A model generated the notes under the pieces. That model was not told the origin of the DNA. It ran no database searches and saw only the letters and a program-made list of their open reading frames with translations. A stretch of 64,000 bases of DNA from Plantibacter flavus. Its GTDB lineage: Bacteria; Actinomycetota; Actinomycetes; Actinomycetales; Microbacteriaceae. The stretch spans positions 1,860,001 through 1,924,000 of the forward strand of contig NZ_CP019402.1 of NCBI RefSeq assembly GCF_002024505.1, in the 5' to 3' direction. The position numbers were made by a program, and so were the translations under genes. Numbering within the stretch: the stretch's first letter is position 1; every line of letters begins with the position of its first letter. Of this stretch, positions 1 to 9,412 are shown one piece after another.

Positions 1-593
1 TCCAGGGCGTCCCGCTCGACGCCGACCACAATTTCACCGGCACGCTCTTCACCCTGCTCAACCCGTACGGCATCCTCGGTGGTCTCACGACGCTCGTGCT
101 CTTCTTCGCCCACGGAGCCGTGTTCGCCTCGCTGAAGACCGAGGGCGACATCCGCGAGCGCGCCCGCCGCCTCGCGAGCCGTGCCGGGCTTGTCGCGATC
201 CTCCTCGCGGCGTCGTTCCTCGGCTGGACCGTCCTCGCGCACTTCTCGCTCCCGGTGCTGATCCTCGCCGCCATCGCCGCGGTCTCGCTCATCAGCGCCT
301 GGTTCGCGAACAGCCGAGGGCTGGAGGGCCGTGCGTTCGCGCTCATGGCCGTGACCGTCGCGGCGGCCGTGCTCACCCTGTTCACCGCGCTCTTCCCAGC
401 GGTGATGCCGGCGAGCAACGACCCGGCGAACAGCCTGACGATCGCGAACGCCTCCTCGACCGAGTACACCCTCACGGTGATGTCGTGGACCGCCCTGATC
501 TTCCTGCCGCTGATCCTCGCCTACCAGGGATGGACGTACTGGGTGTTCCGCAAGCGCATCACGCGGAAGCACATCGAAGCCGCCGCGCACTAA
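1..593 (+). CDS. cydB: Cytochrome bd oxidase subunit II (CydB), C-terminal part
   Basis: Partial gene. The frame is open from base 3 and the start lies upstream of the window; 196 codons are visible, ending in TAA. CydB is the second membrane subunit of cytochrome bd quinol oxidase, the high-affinity terminal oxidase in the cytoplasmic membrane. The visible part shows the family signature GGLTTLVLFFAHGAVFASLK, a charged loop, and then four further hydrophobic segments, giving five apparent membrane helices. The last helix runs into a basic cytoplasmic tail rich in Arg, Lys and His. It is followed after 9 bases by cydD and cydC, the usual actinobacterial cydABDC order; cydA would lie outside the window. 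Confidence 0.93.
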   Translation, partial: QGVPLDADHNFTGTLFTLLNPYGILGGLTTLVLFFAHGAVFASLKTEGDIRERARRLASRAGLVAILLAASFLGWTVLAHFSLPVLILAAIAAVSLISAWFANSRGLEGRAFALMAVTVAAAVLTLFTALFPAVMPASNDPANSLTIANASSTEYTLTVMSWTALIFLPLILAYQGWTYWVFRKRITRKHIEAAAH

Positions 594-602
594 CCTGTCA
601 TC

Positions 603-2309
603 GTGCGCCCCCTCGATCCGCGACTGCTCCGCTATGCCCGCGGAGCCCGGTCGGTCCTCGGACTCGGCGCGGTCATCGCGCTCGTCCAGACCGCCTGCAC
701 GCTCGGGTTCGCCTGGTTCGTCGCCCAGCTCGTGTCCCGGTCGATCGCGGGGGATCCGGTCGAGGAGCTCCTGCCGTCGCTCTGGCTGCTGATCGGCATC
801 GTGGTGCTGCGTGCCGGGACCGTCCTGGCATCCGACTCGGTGAACGCCCGTGGCTCCGCGATCGTCCGCAGTCAGTTGCGGCGGGCCCTCGCGGGTGCGT
901 TCGAGACGCTCGGGCCGGGGTGGGTCTCGCGTCGGAACTCCGCCGCACTGACGACCGTGGCGGGCCGCGGGCTCGACGCCCTGGACGCGTACTTCGGTCG
1001 CTATGTCCCGCAGCTCATCCTCACGGCGATCGCCATGCCGATCATCGCGGCGGTGATCTTCGTCCAGGACCCGCTCAGCGGCATCACGGTGATCGTGACG
1101 CTCCCGCTCATCCCCGTCTTCATGATCCTCATCGGATTCGCGACCCAGGCGGTGCAGCGGCGCCAGTGGGAGACCCTGGCCCACCTGTCGCGCGGGTTCC
1201 TGGAGCTCGTCGCGGGCATGGCGACCCTCAAGCTGTTCGGACGGCAGCACCGGCAGGTGCAGCGGATCCGGACCGTCACCGAGGAGTACCGCGTCGAGAC
1301 GATGAAGGTCCTGCGGTTCTCGTTCGTGAGCGGCTTCGCCCTCGAGCTGCTGTCGAGTCTCGCGGTCGCCGTGGTCGCGGTCGGCATCGGCCTGCGGCTC
1401 CTCGACGGCTCGCTCCTCCTCGGAACCGGGCTCTTCGTGCTGATCCTGGCCCCGGAGGCCTTCCTGCCACTGCGGAACGTCGGTGCGAACTACCACGCGG
1501 CCGCGGAGGGCGTCACCGCCGCCGACGAGGTCTTCGAGATCCTCGACGAAGCGAAGGCCGTGCGCGAATCGCCGTCGGCTCCTGATCAGGTCGGCGATTC
1601 TGCAACGGTCGGCGACTCCGCTCGCCCGACGTCTGGCCTGGTACTCGACGGTCTCGGCGTGCAGTACGACGAGCTGCGGGTGCTGGACGGCCTCGACGCG
1701 ACGTTCCCGGCCGGCGTGTTGACGGCTGTCGTCGGCGCCAGCGGAGCCGGGAAGACGAGCATGGCGTCCGCGATCCTCGGATTCGTGGACGCCACCGGAT
1801 CGATCCTGCACGACGGCGGACGCGTGCCGCCCACGCCCGGCGGACGACGCTGGCTGTCGTGGGCGCCGCAGCGTCCGGTCCTCATCGCCGGGACGGTCGG
1901 CAGCAACGTCGCGCTGGGCGACGGCGCCCCTGACGAGGCGCTCATCGTCGAGGCGTTGTCGGCACTCGGGCTGTCCGCGCTGCCGCTCGGACACCCCATC
2001 GGCGCGGTCGGCGACGGCGTGAGCGGTGGGCAGGCGCAACGGATCGCGATCGCGAGGGCCCTCTACCGGCTGCGGCGCACCCCGGCGGATGCCGGAACGC
2101 CGGTGCTGCTGCTCGACGAACCGAGTTCGGCGCTCGACGCCGCGTCCGAGGCGCTCGTCATCGAGGCCGCGCGCGACGCCGCTCGGGCCGGGGCGGTCGT
2201 GATCGTCATCACCCACCGACCGTCGATCGTCGAACACGCGGATGCCGTGCTCGAGATCCGCGTGCGGTCGGAACGCGTCCAGGACGACGAGGTGATGCTC
2301 CATGGATGA
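603..2309 (+). CDS. cydD: CydD: thiol reductant ABC exporter, permease-ATPase subunit
   Basis: 568 aa, GTG start. CydD pairs with CydC to form a heterodimeric ABC exporter of glutathione/cysteine-type thiols that is needed to assemble cytochrome bd. About 300 N-terminal residues form a six-helix ABC membrane domain. The ATPase domain follows, with Walker A GASGAGKTS at residues 378-386 (Lys384), signature VSGGQAQR at 473-480 and Walker B VLLLDEP near 501-507, then an ITHRP switch. Length is normal for the family. The last 8 bases overlap the start of cydC, so the two subunits are probably translationally coupled. The substrate in actinobacteria, which mostly lack glutathione, cannot be read from the sequence. 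Confidence 0.93.
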   Translation: MRPLDPRLLRYARGARSVLGLGAVIALVQTACTLGFAWFVAQLVSRSIAGDPVEELLPSLWLLIGIVVLRAGTVLASDSVNARGSAIVRSQLRRALAGAFETLGPGWVSRRNSAALTTVAGRGLDALDAYFGRYVPQLILTAIAMPIIAAVIFVQDPLSGITVIVTLPLIPVFMILIGFATQAVQRRQWETLAHLSRGFLELVAGMATLKLFGRQHRQVQRIRTVTEEYRVETMKVLRFSFVSGFALELLSSLAVAVVAVGIGLRLLDGSLLLGTGLFVLILAPEAFLPLRNVGANYHAAAEGVTAADEVFEILDEAKAVRESPSAPDQVGDSATVGDSARPTSGLVLDGLGVQYDELRVLDGLDATFPAGVLTAVVGASGAGKTSMASAILGFVDATGSILHDGGRVPPTPGGRRWLSWAPQRPVLIAGTVGSNVALGDGAPDEALIVEALSALGLSALPLGHPIGAVGDGVSGGQAQRIAIARALYRLRRTPADAGTPVLLLDEPSSALDAASEALVIEAARDAARAGAVVIVITHRPSIVEHADAVLEIRVRSERVQDDEVMLHG

Positions 2310-3972
2310 GCGCGTCCGACAGATCATCCGACTGGCGCAGCCACCGGCTCGCCGCTTCGTCCCTGGACTCCTGGCCGGCATCCTCTCCGCGGGGGCCGCC
2401 GTAGCGCTCCTCGCTTCGAGCGCGTTCCTCATCACGAAGGCCGCCGAGCAGCCCTCGATCGTCGAGCTGGGTGTCGCCGTCGTCGGGGTGCGCGCGTTCG
2501 CGCTGGCCCGGGCGTCCTTCCGGTACCTCGAACGCCTGCTGAGCCACGATGCTGCATTCCGTCAGTTGGCGCAGCTGCGCGCCGGCATCATCGAACGCGT
2601 CATCCCGGTGGCTCCCGACGGACTGCAGCTCACCGGGCGGGGCGACCTCCTCACCCGCCTGGTGACCGATGTGGACGAGCTGCAGAACGTGCCGTTGCGG
2701 GTCGTCCAACCACTGGTGGTGTCGGGTGTCGTCGCCGGAGCCTCCGTCATCCTCACGACCGCGCTGCTCCCGGCCGCCGGGATCGCGCTCGCGGTCTGCC
2801 TCGTCGCGGCATTCCTCGTCTCGTGGTTGCTCGTGAGTCGGGTGGCGGCGCGCGCCGAACGCGAACTCGCGCCGCTGCGCGGTGCGCTGTCGGAAGCCCT
2901 GCTCGAGCTCGTGACCGGTCTCGACGTGCTGACCGCCTACGGCGCGGTCGATGCCGCGCGGGCACGGATCGAACATGCCGACGCGGCACTCACGCGCGCG
3001 ATGGTGCGGCGGGCCGCGGGCGCTGGGGTGGCCGGCGCCGTCCTTTCCCTGGCTTCCGGGGCGTCCGTCGTCGCGGCGCTCTGGGCAGGCATGCCTGCAC
3101 TGGGAACGATCGGCGGCCCGGCGCTCACCGTGATCGTCCTCGTCCCGCTCGCCGTGTTCGAGGTCTGCGCGATGGTGCCGCTCGCGTTCGGGGCCTGGCG
3201 GGAAGCGGTCGCGAGTGCTGAGCGCGTGGCGGACGCGGTCCCGAGCGAGCGCCCACGCGAGATCCCGGACGAGGACTCCGGCAGCATCCTCACGCCGACC
3301 TTCGACGGCGTCATGCTCGAGGCGGAGCACCTCAGCGCACGTTGGCCCGGGAGTACGGCGGCGGCGCTCGCACCGATCAGCTTCCGGCTGTCGGCCGGCG
3401 ACCGACTGCTCGTCGAAGGCGACAGCGGAGCCGGGAAGACCACCCTGGCGCACACCCTCGTCCGCTTCCTCGAGTACGAGGGTGGGTACCGCGTCGGCGG
3501 CGTCGAGGCACGCGACCTCCGTCCGGACACGCTGCGCGAGTCGATCGGGCTCGTCGAGCAGCGTCCGTTCCTCTTCGACGCAGACATCCGCCAGAACCTC
3601 CTCTTCGCGAGGGACACGGCCGACGACGCGGAGCTCGAGGCCGTACTCGAGCGGGTCGGGCTCTCGTCCTGGCTCGCCGAGCGTGGTGGACTCGACCGCC
3701 CGGTGGGGGAGCACGGCGCGCTCGTCTCCGGGGGGCAGGCGCAGCGCATCGCCCTCGCCCGTGCGCTCCTCCGCGAGTTCCCCGTGCTCGTGCTCGACGA
3801 GCCGACGGCCAACGTCGATCCCGAGCGTGCGACCGCCTTGCTCGAGGATCTGCTCGGTGTCGCGGGATCCGAGGGTCGTGCGGTCATCGTGATCTCGCAC
3901 ACGCCGGTTCCCGACGAGCTCGTGACCGGTCGCCTCCGGATCGTCGCGCCGCCGATCGCGGCCGTCGGCTGA
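2302..3972 (+). CDS. cydC: CydC: thiol reductant ABC exporter, permease-ATPase subunit
   Basis: 556 aa, ATG start inside the end of cydD. It is the second half of the CydDC exporter, with an N-terminal membrane domain of about 320 residues and a C-terminal ATPase domain. Walker A GDSGAGKTT lies at residues 373-381 (Lys379), VSGGQAQR begins at 475, and Walker B VLVLDEP lies near 495-501 followed by TANVD. In actinobacteria CydD and CydC are often separate, as here, and sometimes fused. The stop codon TGA shares its last base with the ATG of the next gene (TGATG), which links pabB to this operon although no functional connection to cytochrome bd is obvious. Confidence 0.93.
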   Translation: MDERVRQIIRLAQPPARRFVPGLLAGILSAGAAVALLASSAFLITKAAEQPSIVELGVAVVGVRAFALARASFRYLERLLSHDAAFRQLAQLRAGIIERVIPVAPDGLQLTGRGDLLTRLVTDVDELQNVPLRVVQPLVVSGVVAGASVILTTALLPAAGIALAVCLVAAFLVSWLLVSRVAARAERELAPLRGALSEALLELVTGLDVLTAYGAVDAARARIEHADAALTRAMVRRAAGAGVAGAVLSLASGASVVAALWAGMPALGTIGGPALTVIVLVPLAVFEVCAMVPLAFGAWREAVASAERVADAVPSERPREIPDEDSGSILTPTFDGVMLEAEHLSARWPGSTAAALAPISFRLSAGDRLLVEGDSGAGKTTLAHTLVRFLEYEGGYRVGGVEARDLRPDTLRESIGLVEQRPFLFDADIRQNLLFARDTADDAELEAVLERVGLSSWLAERGGLDRPVGEHGALVSGGQAQRIALARALLREFPVLVLDEPTANVDPERATALLEDLLGVAGSEGRAVIVISHTPVPDELVTGRLRIVAPPIAAVG

Positions 3973-5324
3973 TGCGATCCACCGGAGCACGCCGGCAGGT
4001 CGTCCTCCCGGCCTGGTCCGAGCCGGAGGACGTCTACCGCCGCGTGTTCGCTGACGAGCCCTGGGCGGCCTGGTTGGATTCGGGCCAGGGCGCCCGGACC
4101 GGCGTCAGTCTCATCGGACGCGGGACCGAACGCCTCGTCGCGGACGTCCGGCTCGGCACGGTGGAGCGCGTCAGCCAGGTGTCAGCCTCGGTCGACCGGA
4201 CGACGATCCTCGACGCCCTCCGCACCGTGCGTGCGGAGGGCGACCCGGGCGATTGGGTCGGGTGGTTCGGCTACGAGTCGGGGGCAGGGCTCGTCGGGGT
4301 TCCTGCACACGCGGCCGCCACCCCGGATGCGCTCTTCCTGCGCCTCGACGATCAGGTGCGGTTCGACCATGCGGCGCGGACGGTGACGATCTCGTCGGAC
4401 GATCCCGACTGGATCGCGACGACCGTCGAGCGGCTCAGCACGGCGGCCGAGCCTCCTCCCGTGGCCGAGGCTGCCGGCGGGGTCTGCGCGCCTCGCCACA
4501 GCGACGCCGCATACGTGCGGCTCGTCGAGCGGTGCCAGGAACACATCACCCGTGGGGACGCCTACCAGCTGTGCCTGACGAACCACCTGCGCGTCGACGG
4601 GGTCCATGACCCGCTCGCGACCTATCTGCTGCTGCGCAGGACGAGCCCCACGCACCACGGCGGCTTCCTCCGGTTCGGTTCGATCAGTCTCGCGAGCGCG
4701 TCTCCGGAGCAGTTCCTCGAGGTCTCGGCCGACGGCCGCGTCCGGACGAAGCCGATCAAGGGGACCCGGCCGAGAGGCGCCGATCCCGAGGAGGACGCCC
4801 GTCAGCGCGCCGATCTGCTCGCGAGTCCCAAGGAGCGCGCTGAGAACCTCATGATCGTCGATCTGATGCGGAACGACCTCTCCAGAGTCTGCGAGCTGGG
4901 TTCCGTGGCGGTGACGGCGCTCCACCACGTCGAGAGTTACCCGCAGGTGCACCAACTCGTCAGCACCGTCGAGGGACGGTTGCGCGCAGGGCTGGATGCA
5001 CTCGACGTCGTCGAGGTCGCGTTCCCGGCCGGATCGATGACCGGGGCCCCGAAACGCCGGGCGATGGAGCTGCTGTACGACCTCGAAGCGGGGCCGCGCG
5101 GGGTGTACGCCGGTGCCTTCGGCCTGCTGTCCGCGGACGGATCGATGGACCTCGCCATGGTCATCCGCTCGATCGTGATCGATCCGCAGGGTGCGTCGAT
5201 CGGCACGGGTGGTGGCATCACGGCGCTGTCCGACGCCCGGGAGGAGCTCGAGGAGACGTGGACCAAGGCGGCGGCCCCGCTGGCAGCACTCGGCGTCGGA
5301 CGTCCGCCTGCCGAATCCCGGTAG
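3972..5324 (+). CDS. pabB: Aminodeoxychorismate synthase component I (PabB)
   Basis: 450 aa. PabB aminates chorismate to 4-amino-4-deoxychorismate for folate synthesis. The chorismate-binding fold is clear from the C-terminal blocks [33 protein letters not shown] and [18 protein letters not shown]. The block PIKGTRPRG carries a lysine (residue 263) where anthranilate synthase TrpE has alanine; that lysine is the PabB nucleophile, so PabB is preferred over TrpE. The ATG overlaps the cydC stop by one base; an in-frame extension further upstream would run inside cydC and is rejected. No glutaminase (PabA) or lyase (PabC) gene is adjacent, so partners must be elsewhere. Salicylate synthase is less likely. 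Confidence 0.88.
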   Translation: MRSTGARRQVVLPAWSEPEDVYRRVFADEPWAAWLDSGQGARTGVSLIGRGTERLVADVRLGTVERVSQVSASVDRTTILDALRTVRAEGDPGDWVGWFGYESGAGLVGVPAHAAATPDALFLRLDDQVRFDHAARTVTISSDDPDWIATTVERLSTAAEPPPVAEAAGGVCAPRHSDAAYVRLVERCQEHITRGDAYQLCLTNHLRVDGVHDPLATYLLLRRTSPTHHGGFLRFGSISLASASPEQFLEVSADGRVRTKPIKGTRPRGADPEEDARQRADLLASPKERAENLMIVDLMRNDLSRVCELGSVAVTALHHVESYPQVHQLVSTVEGRLRAGLDALDVVEVAFPAGSMTGAPKRRAMELLYDLEAGPRGVYAGAFGLLSADGSMDLAMVIRSIVIDPQGASIGTGGGITALSDAREELEETWTKAAAPLAALGVGRPPAESR

Positions 5325-5440
5325 GCTTGACCGTTGGACGGAGCGCCGTCGTGCGCTCCAGCCCGTCCATCCTGCGGCCGAGCGCCGTGCGAGCAACCCA
5401 CGGGATTCCACCCCCAGCACCTGCAGTGATTGAGAGTGAC

Positions 5441-8002
5441 GTGTCAGACGAGCGCAACACCGACGACCGCCGAGACGGCGAGCGGTACGACTTCCAGGCG
5501 ATCCAGGAGAAGTGGCTTCCCGTCTGGGACGAGCTGAAGCCCTTCGCAGCAGGAGATCCTGCCGACAAACGTCCGCGCAAGTACGTGCTCGACATGTTCC
5601 CGTATCCCTCGGGCGACCTGCACATGGGTCACGCCGAGGCGTTCGGTTTCGGCGACATCGTCGCGCGGTACTGGCGTCACCAGGGCTTCAACGTCCTGCA
5701 CCCGATCGGCTGGGACTCGTTCGGTCTCCCCGCCGAGAACGCGGCCATCCAGCGCGGTGTCGACCCGCGCGAGTGGACCTACGCGAACATCGCGCAGCAG
5801 AAGGCCAGCTTCCGTCAGTACGGCCCCTCGTTCGACTGGGACCGCGAGCTCCACACGAGCGACCCCGAGTACTACCGGTGGAACCAGTGGCTGTTCCTCC
5901 AGCTGTTCGAGAAGGGCCTCGCGTACCGCAAGGCGAGCCCCGTCAACTGGTGCCCGAACGACCAGACCGTGCTCGCGAACGAGCAGGTCGTCGACGGACA
6001 CTGCGAGCGCTGCGGCGCCGAGGTGACGAAGAAGAAGCTCACCCAGTGGTACTTCCGCATCACCGACTACGCGGACCGCCTGATCGACGACCTCAACCAG
6101 CTCGAGGGCACCTGGCCGGCCAAGGTGCTCAGCATGCAGCGGAACTGGATCGGTCGATCCAACGGTGCGGACGTCTCGTTCTCCATCGAGGGTCGTGCCG
6201 AGCCGGTCTCCGTGTACACGACCCGACCCGACACGCTGTACGGCGTGACGTTCATGGTCGTGGCGCCCGACTCCGAGCTCGCAGCCGAGCTCGTCGCCGA
6301 CACCTCCGACGAGGTCAAGGGGCGCTTCCAGGCCTACCTCGACAGCGTCAAGGGCGAGAGCGAGATCGCTCGGCTCGCGACCGACCGCCAGAAGACCGGC
6401 GTGTTCCTCGAGCGCTACGCGATCAACCCGCTGAGTGGCGAGCGCCTGCCGATCTGGGCGGCCGACTACGTCCTGGCCGACTACGGTCACGGGGCGATCA
6501 TGGCGGTTCCCGCGCACGACCAGCGCGACCTCGACTTCGCGCGGGCGTTCGACCTGCCCGTGCGTGTCGTGGTGGACACCACCCAGCCCGTCACCGGCGC
6601 CATCCCGATCATCGTCGACGGAGAGCTGCCGGAGGACCTCCCGTCGATCGATCCCGCCAAGACGGGTGTCGCGCTGACGGGCGACGGTCGCCTGACGAAC
6701 TCCGGCCCGTTCGACGGCCTGAGCAAGGCGAACGCGATCCCGAAGGTCACTGCGGCGCTCGCGTCGAGCGGTCTCGGCGCGAAGACGAAGAACTACCGTC
6801 TCCGCGACTGGCTCATCTCGCGACAGCGCTACTGGGGCACGCCGATCCCGATCATCCACTGCGACGCCTGTGGCGAGGTGCCGGTCCCCGAGGACCAGCT
6901 CCCCGTGCGGCTGCCGGACGCCGCGGGTCTCGACCTGCGTCCGAAGGGCATGAGCCCGCTCGCGGCGGCAGCGGACTGGATCAACGTGGACTGCCCCTCG
7001 TGCGGGAAGCCTGCGAAGCGCGACTCCGACACGATGGACACCTTCGTCGACAGCTCGTGGTACTTCCTCCGGTTCCTGAACCCGACCTCCGACGAGATCG
7101 CGTTCGACCCGAAGGAGGCCGACAAGTGGGCCCCGGTCGACCAGTATGTCGGTGGTGTCGAGCACGCGATCCTGCACCTGCTCTACTCGCGGTTCATCAC
7201 GAAGGTCCTGTTCGACCTCGGCAAGGTCGGCTTCACCGAGCCCTTCAGCGCGCTCCTCAACCAGGGCATGGTCATCCTCGACGGTTCGAAGATGAGCAAG
7301 AGCAAGGGCAACCTGGTGGAGTTCGCTCAGGAGCTGAGGTCGTACGGCGCCGACGCCCTGCGCGTCACGATGGCGTTCGCCGGTCCTCCGGAGGACGACA
7401 TCGACTGGGCGGACGTCTCGCCGGCCGGTTCGGCCAAGTTCCTGGCACGCGCCTGGCGGGTCGCGCACGACGTCACCAGCTCGCCCGACGTCGCCTGGAA
7501 GGACGGCGACGAGAAGCTGCGGAAGGTCACGCATCACTTCCTCGCGGAGGCTCCAGGCCTCATCGAGGCGGGCAAGTTCAACGTCGTCGTGGCACGGCTC
7601 ATGGAGCTCGTCAACGCGACGCGGAAGGCGATCGACGCCGGGCCCGGCGCGGGCGACCCCGCCGTGCGCGAGTCCGCCGAGGTGACGGCCATGGCGCTCG
7701 ACCTCTTCGCACCGTTCACCGCCGAGGACATGTGGGCCAAGCTCGGCTACCAGCCGTCGATTTCGCTGGTGCCGTGGCGGAAGGCCGACCGGTCGCTGCT
7801 GGTCGAGGACCAGGTGACCGCGGTGGTCCAGGTCGACGGCAAGGTCCGCGACCGGCTCGAGGTGTCGCCGAAGATCTCCGGTGACGAGCTCGAGCAGCTC
7901 GCACGCGCGAGCGCGGCCGTGCAGCGTTCCGTGGGTGACCGCGAGATCGTCAACGTCGTGGTGCGTGCCCCGCGTGTGGTGAGCATCGCCACGAAGGGGT
8001 GA
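5441..8002 (+). CDS. leuS: Leucyl-tRNA synthetase
   Basis: 853 aa from the GTG at 5441, a normal length for bacterial LeuRS. It charges tRNA-Leu. The class I signatures are the HIGH-type HMGH at residues 61-64 (after FPYPSGDL) and KMSKS at 617-621. Between them lie the CP1 editing domain and a zinc-type cysteine cluster (CPNDQT and CERCGAE). The C-terminal anticodon and tRNA-binding region ends in [14 protein letters not shown]. An in-frame GTG at 5426 is an alternative start; no strong Shine-Dalgarno decides between them. The gene stands alone and is followed by a strong hairpin. I see no T-box upstream in the 116-base gap after pabB. Confidence 0.95.
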   Translation: MSDERNTDDRRDGERYDFQAIQEKWLPVWDELKPFAAGDPADKRPRKYVLDMFPYPSGDLHMGHAEAFGFGDIVARYWRHQGFNVLHPIGWDSFGLPAENAAIQRGVDPREWTYANIAQQKASFRQYGPSFDWDRELHTSDPEYYRWNQWLFLQLFEKGLAYRKASPVNWCPNDQTVLANEQVVDGHCERCGAEVTKKKLTQWYFRITDYADRLIDDLNQLEGTWPAKVLSMQRNWIGRSNGADVSFSIEGRAEPVSVYTTRPDTLYGVTFMVVAPDSELAAELVADTSDEVKGRFQAYLDSVKGESEIARLATDRQKTGVFLERYAINPLSGERLPIWAADYVLADYGHGAIMAVPAHDQRDLDFARAFDLPVRVVVDTTQPVTGAIPIIVDGELPEDLPSIDPAKTGVALTGDGRLTNSGPFDGLSKANAIPKVTAALASSGLGAKTKNYRLRDWLISRQRYWGTPIPIIHCDACGEVPVPEDQLPVRLPDAAGLDLRPKGMSPLAAAADWINVDCPSCGKPAKRDSDTMDTFVDSSWYFLRFLNPTSDEIAFDPKEADKWAPVDQYVGGVEHAILHLLYSRFITKVLFDLGKVGFTEPFSALLNQGMVILDGSKMSKSKGNLVEFAQELRSYGADALRVTMAFAGPPEDDIDWADVSPAGSAKFLARAWRVAHDVTSSPDVAWKDGDEKLRKVTHHFLAEAPGLIEAGKFNVVVARLMELVNATRKAIDAGPGAGDPAVRESAEVTAMALDLFAPFTAEDMWAKLGYQPSISLVPWRKADRSLLVEDQVTAVVQVDGKVRDRLEVSPKISGDELEQLARASAAVQRSVGDREIVNVVVRAPRVVSIATKG

Positions 8003-8006
8003 TGCG

Positions 8007-8038
8007 GTTCGGGGCGGGCCCTGTGGCCCGTCCCGAAC
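8007..8038 (+). terminator. Hairpin terminator after leuS
   Basis: Arms GTTCGGGGCGGGCC and GGCCCGTCCCGAAC pair over 14 positions with one G-U pair, around a CTGT loop, 4 bases after the leuS stop. There is no U tract, as is common in high-GC actinobacteria. Confidence 0.75.
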
Positions 8039-8115
8039 ACGCTCGGAGCGCTGGGCGCCACCCTCGAGTCCGATCCGCTTGTCCCATCCGGCGGCAGTCT
8101 GCCCTGCTTCCTCGG

Positions 8116-8121
8116 TAGCAT
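8116..8121 (+). promoter_or_regulatory. -10 element TAGCAT, leaderless start at 8128
   Basis: TAGCAT is followed by exactly six bases and then the GTG of the membrane-protein gene. This spacing puts the transcription start on the start codon. No clear -35 was found. Confidence 0.55.
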
Positions 8122-8127
8122 GACCGG

Positions 8128-8547
8128 GTGATCGCTCCCGCCCCAGCCGTACGAACGCTCCGCGTGTTCCAGATCCTGTGGGTGGTCGGCTTCCTCGTCG
8201 GGACGACGACGCACACCGCGGATCTGATCCTCGGCGGGTTGGACGTCTACGGCGGCTTCCCGCCCGGCGTCCGGCTGTTCTGGGTGACACTCACGGTCTT
8301 GGACCCCATCACCGCTGTGTTGATCGTCCTTCGACGGCGCTCCGGCATCGTGCTCGGTATCGCGGTGATCGTCGCCGACATCGCCGTGAACTGGACCGTC
8401 TTCGTGCTGCTCGGCGGACTCTCGTGGTTCGGCGTCGTCAATCAGAGCCTGTTCGCGGTGCTCATCGTCGTGACCGCTCGCCCGCTGTGGATCTGGTTCG
8501 GGCAGTCTTCGACGCGAGAGGGGGCTGAGCCAGCCAGAGTGGCCTGA
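8128..8547 (+). CDS. Small four-helix membrane protein of unknown function
   Basis: 139 aa, GTG start. I do not recognise a named family. Hydrophobic segments fall at roughly residues 14-34, 48-68, 74-96 and 103-122, suggesting four membrane helices. The short N-terminus has no signal-cleavage pattern and the tail is hydrophilic. A polar HTAD follows the first helix. Codon use looks native (G or C in most third positions). It is monocistronic: a terminator hairpin lies upstream after leuS and another follows it. The -10-like TAGCAT six bases before the GTG supports this start and leaderless transcription. Its position between leuS and comEA gives no functional clue. Confidence 0.7.
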   Translation: MIAPAPAVRTLRVFQILWVVGFLVGTTTHTADLILGGLDVYGGFPPGVRLFWVTLTVLDPITAVLIVLRRRSGIVLGIAVIVADIAVNWTVFVLLGGLSWFGVVNQSLFAVLIVVTARPLWIWFGQSSTREGAEPARVA

Positions 8548-8568
8548 CCCCCCGGTCGGAAGACGACC

Positions 8569-8599
8569 AGTCAACACCGAGGCGCTCGGTGAGCTGACT
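8569..8599 (+). terminator. Hairpin terminator after the small membrane protein
   Basis: CACCGAG and CTCGGTG pair around GCG, with an outer AGTCA/TGACT pairing. It sits 22 bases after the stop at 8547, in a 163-base gap that otherwise holds only the comEA -10 element. Confidence 0.55.
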
Positions 8600-8698
8600 G
8601 CATTCTGCATCCCAGGCGAACGCGCTCCACAGGGGTCGTCGCGGTGCGGTCGGTGCCCATGGCGACGGCGAGCGTGTGGTGCGGGGCGTCCGGGCTCG

Positions 8699-8704
8699 TA
8701 GCGT
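8699..8704 (+). promoter_or_regulatory. -10 element TAGCGT, leaderless start of comEA
   Basis: TAGCGT is followed by six bases (TCGAGG) and then the comEA ATG at 8711. Confidence 0.5.
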
Positions 8705-8710
8705 TCGAGG

Positions 8711-9412
8711 ATGACCATCGAACCGGAACCCACGTCCCACCCGGTGCCGTCCAGGCGTTCGTCCACGCGCCGTGTGCTCGGTGAGCTACCGCGCCCGGAG
8801 TTCCGCGCCGGGGCGGTCGTCGTGCTGGTGATCGCGGCGCTCGTGGTCGCCATCCTCGTCTCGCTGTTCACCTCAGGCGGGGCGGTCAGGACGATCGGTG
8901 GGGTGGAGCTGTCGGCTGACGCGAGCGCCGTGCCCGCCGCCACACCGGGATCGACCACGCCCGCCGGCTCGGCGGCGGGAGAGCTGTTCATCCATGTACT
9001 CGGAGCGGTCGCGGCCCCTGGTGTCTATCGGCTGCCGGACGGATCACGTGCGTTCGATGCGGTGGCGTCCGCCGGCGGCCTCCTACCGGAAGCGGACACC
9101 AGTGCCGTGAACCTCGCACGGTTCGTGAACGACGGCGAGCAGCTCTATGTCCCCGTGGTCGGCGAGGTGCCACCTGGCGGAGGCGCGAGCGGGTCGGCTG
9201 CCGGGAGCCCGTCCGGCTCGCAGCTCGTCAACGTGAACACGGCATCCGCGGCCGAACTCACCGCACTGCCGCGGATCGGGGAGGCCCTGGCTGCACGCAT
9301 CGTCGCCTGGCGGGAGGCGAACGGGCCGTTCGCCACCCTCGACGACCTGAGCGCGGTCGAAGGCATCGGTGCGAAGACCCTCGAGGGGCTTCGCGCGGCG
9401 GCGACGGTGTGA
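8711..9412 (+). CDS. comEA: ComEA-like DNA-binding protein (SLBB plus helix-hairpin-helix)
   Basis: 233 aa. ComEA proteins bind double-stranded DNA outside the membrane and hand it to the ComEC channel. A basic N-terminal stretch precedes one membrane anchor at residues 34-54. A Ser/Thr/Ala/Gly-rich linker follows, then an SLBB domain (LGAVAAPGVYRLPDGSRAFD through VNDGEQLYVPV), a Gly/Ser linker, and a C-terminal pair of helix-hairpin-helix motifs (VNVNTASAAELTALPRIGEA and LDDLSAVEGIGAKTLEGL). The GTGA overlap with comEC shows an operon. No other competence genes (comF, pilus genes) are present in the window, so active competence is not established. Confidence 0.88.
   Translation: MTIEPEPTSHPVPSRRSSTRRVLGELPRPEFRAGAVVVLVIAALVVAILVSLFTSGGAVRTIGGVELSADASAVPAATPGSTTPAGSAAGELFIHVLGAVAAPGVYRLPDGSRAFDAVASAGGLLPEADTSAVNLARFVNDGEQLYVPVVGEVPPGGGASGSAAGSPSGSQLVNVNTASAAELTALPRIGEALAARIVAWREANGPFATLDDLSAVEGIGAKTLEGLRAAATV

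Noticed and set aside
3972..5324. Anthranilate synthase TrpE
   Set aside because: Lysine in PIKGT is the PabB nucleophile; TrpE has alanine there, and no trp genes are adjacent.
5325..5440. T-box or leader peptide upstream of leuS
   Set aside because: No T-box core, no Leu-rich small frame and no convincing stem in the 116-base gap.
5444..8290. Very long open frame on the minus strand opposite leuS, and similar long frames opposite cydC, lepA, leuA and mmsA
   Set aside because: High-GC coding sequence leaves long open antisense frames; their translations are Arg/Asp/Leu-biased and match no family, while the plus-strand genes are unmistakable.
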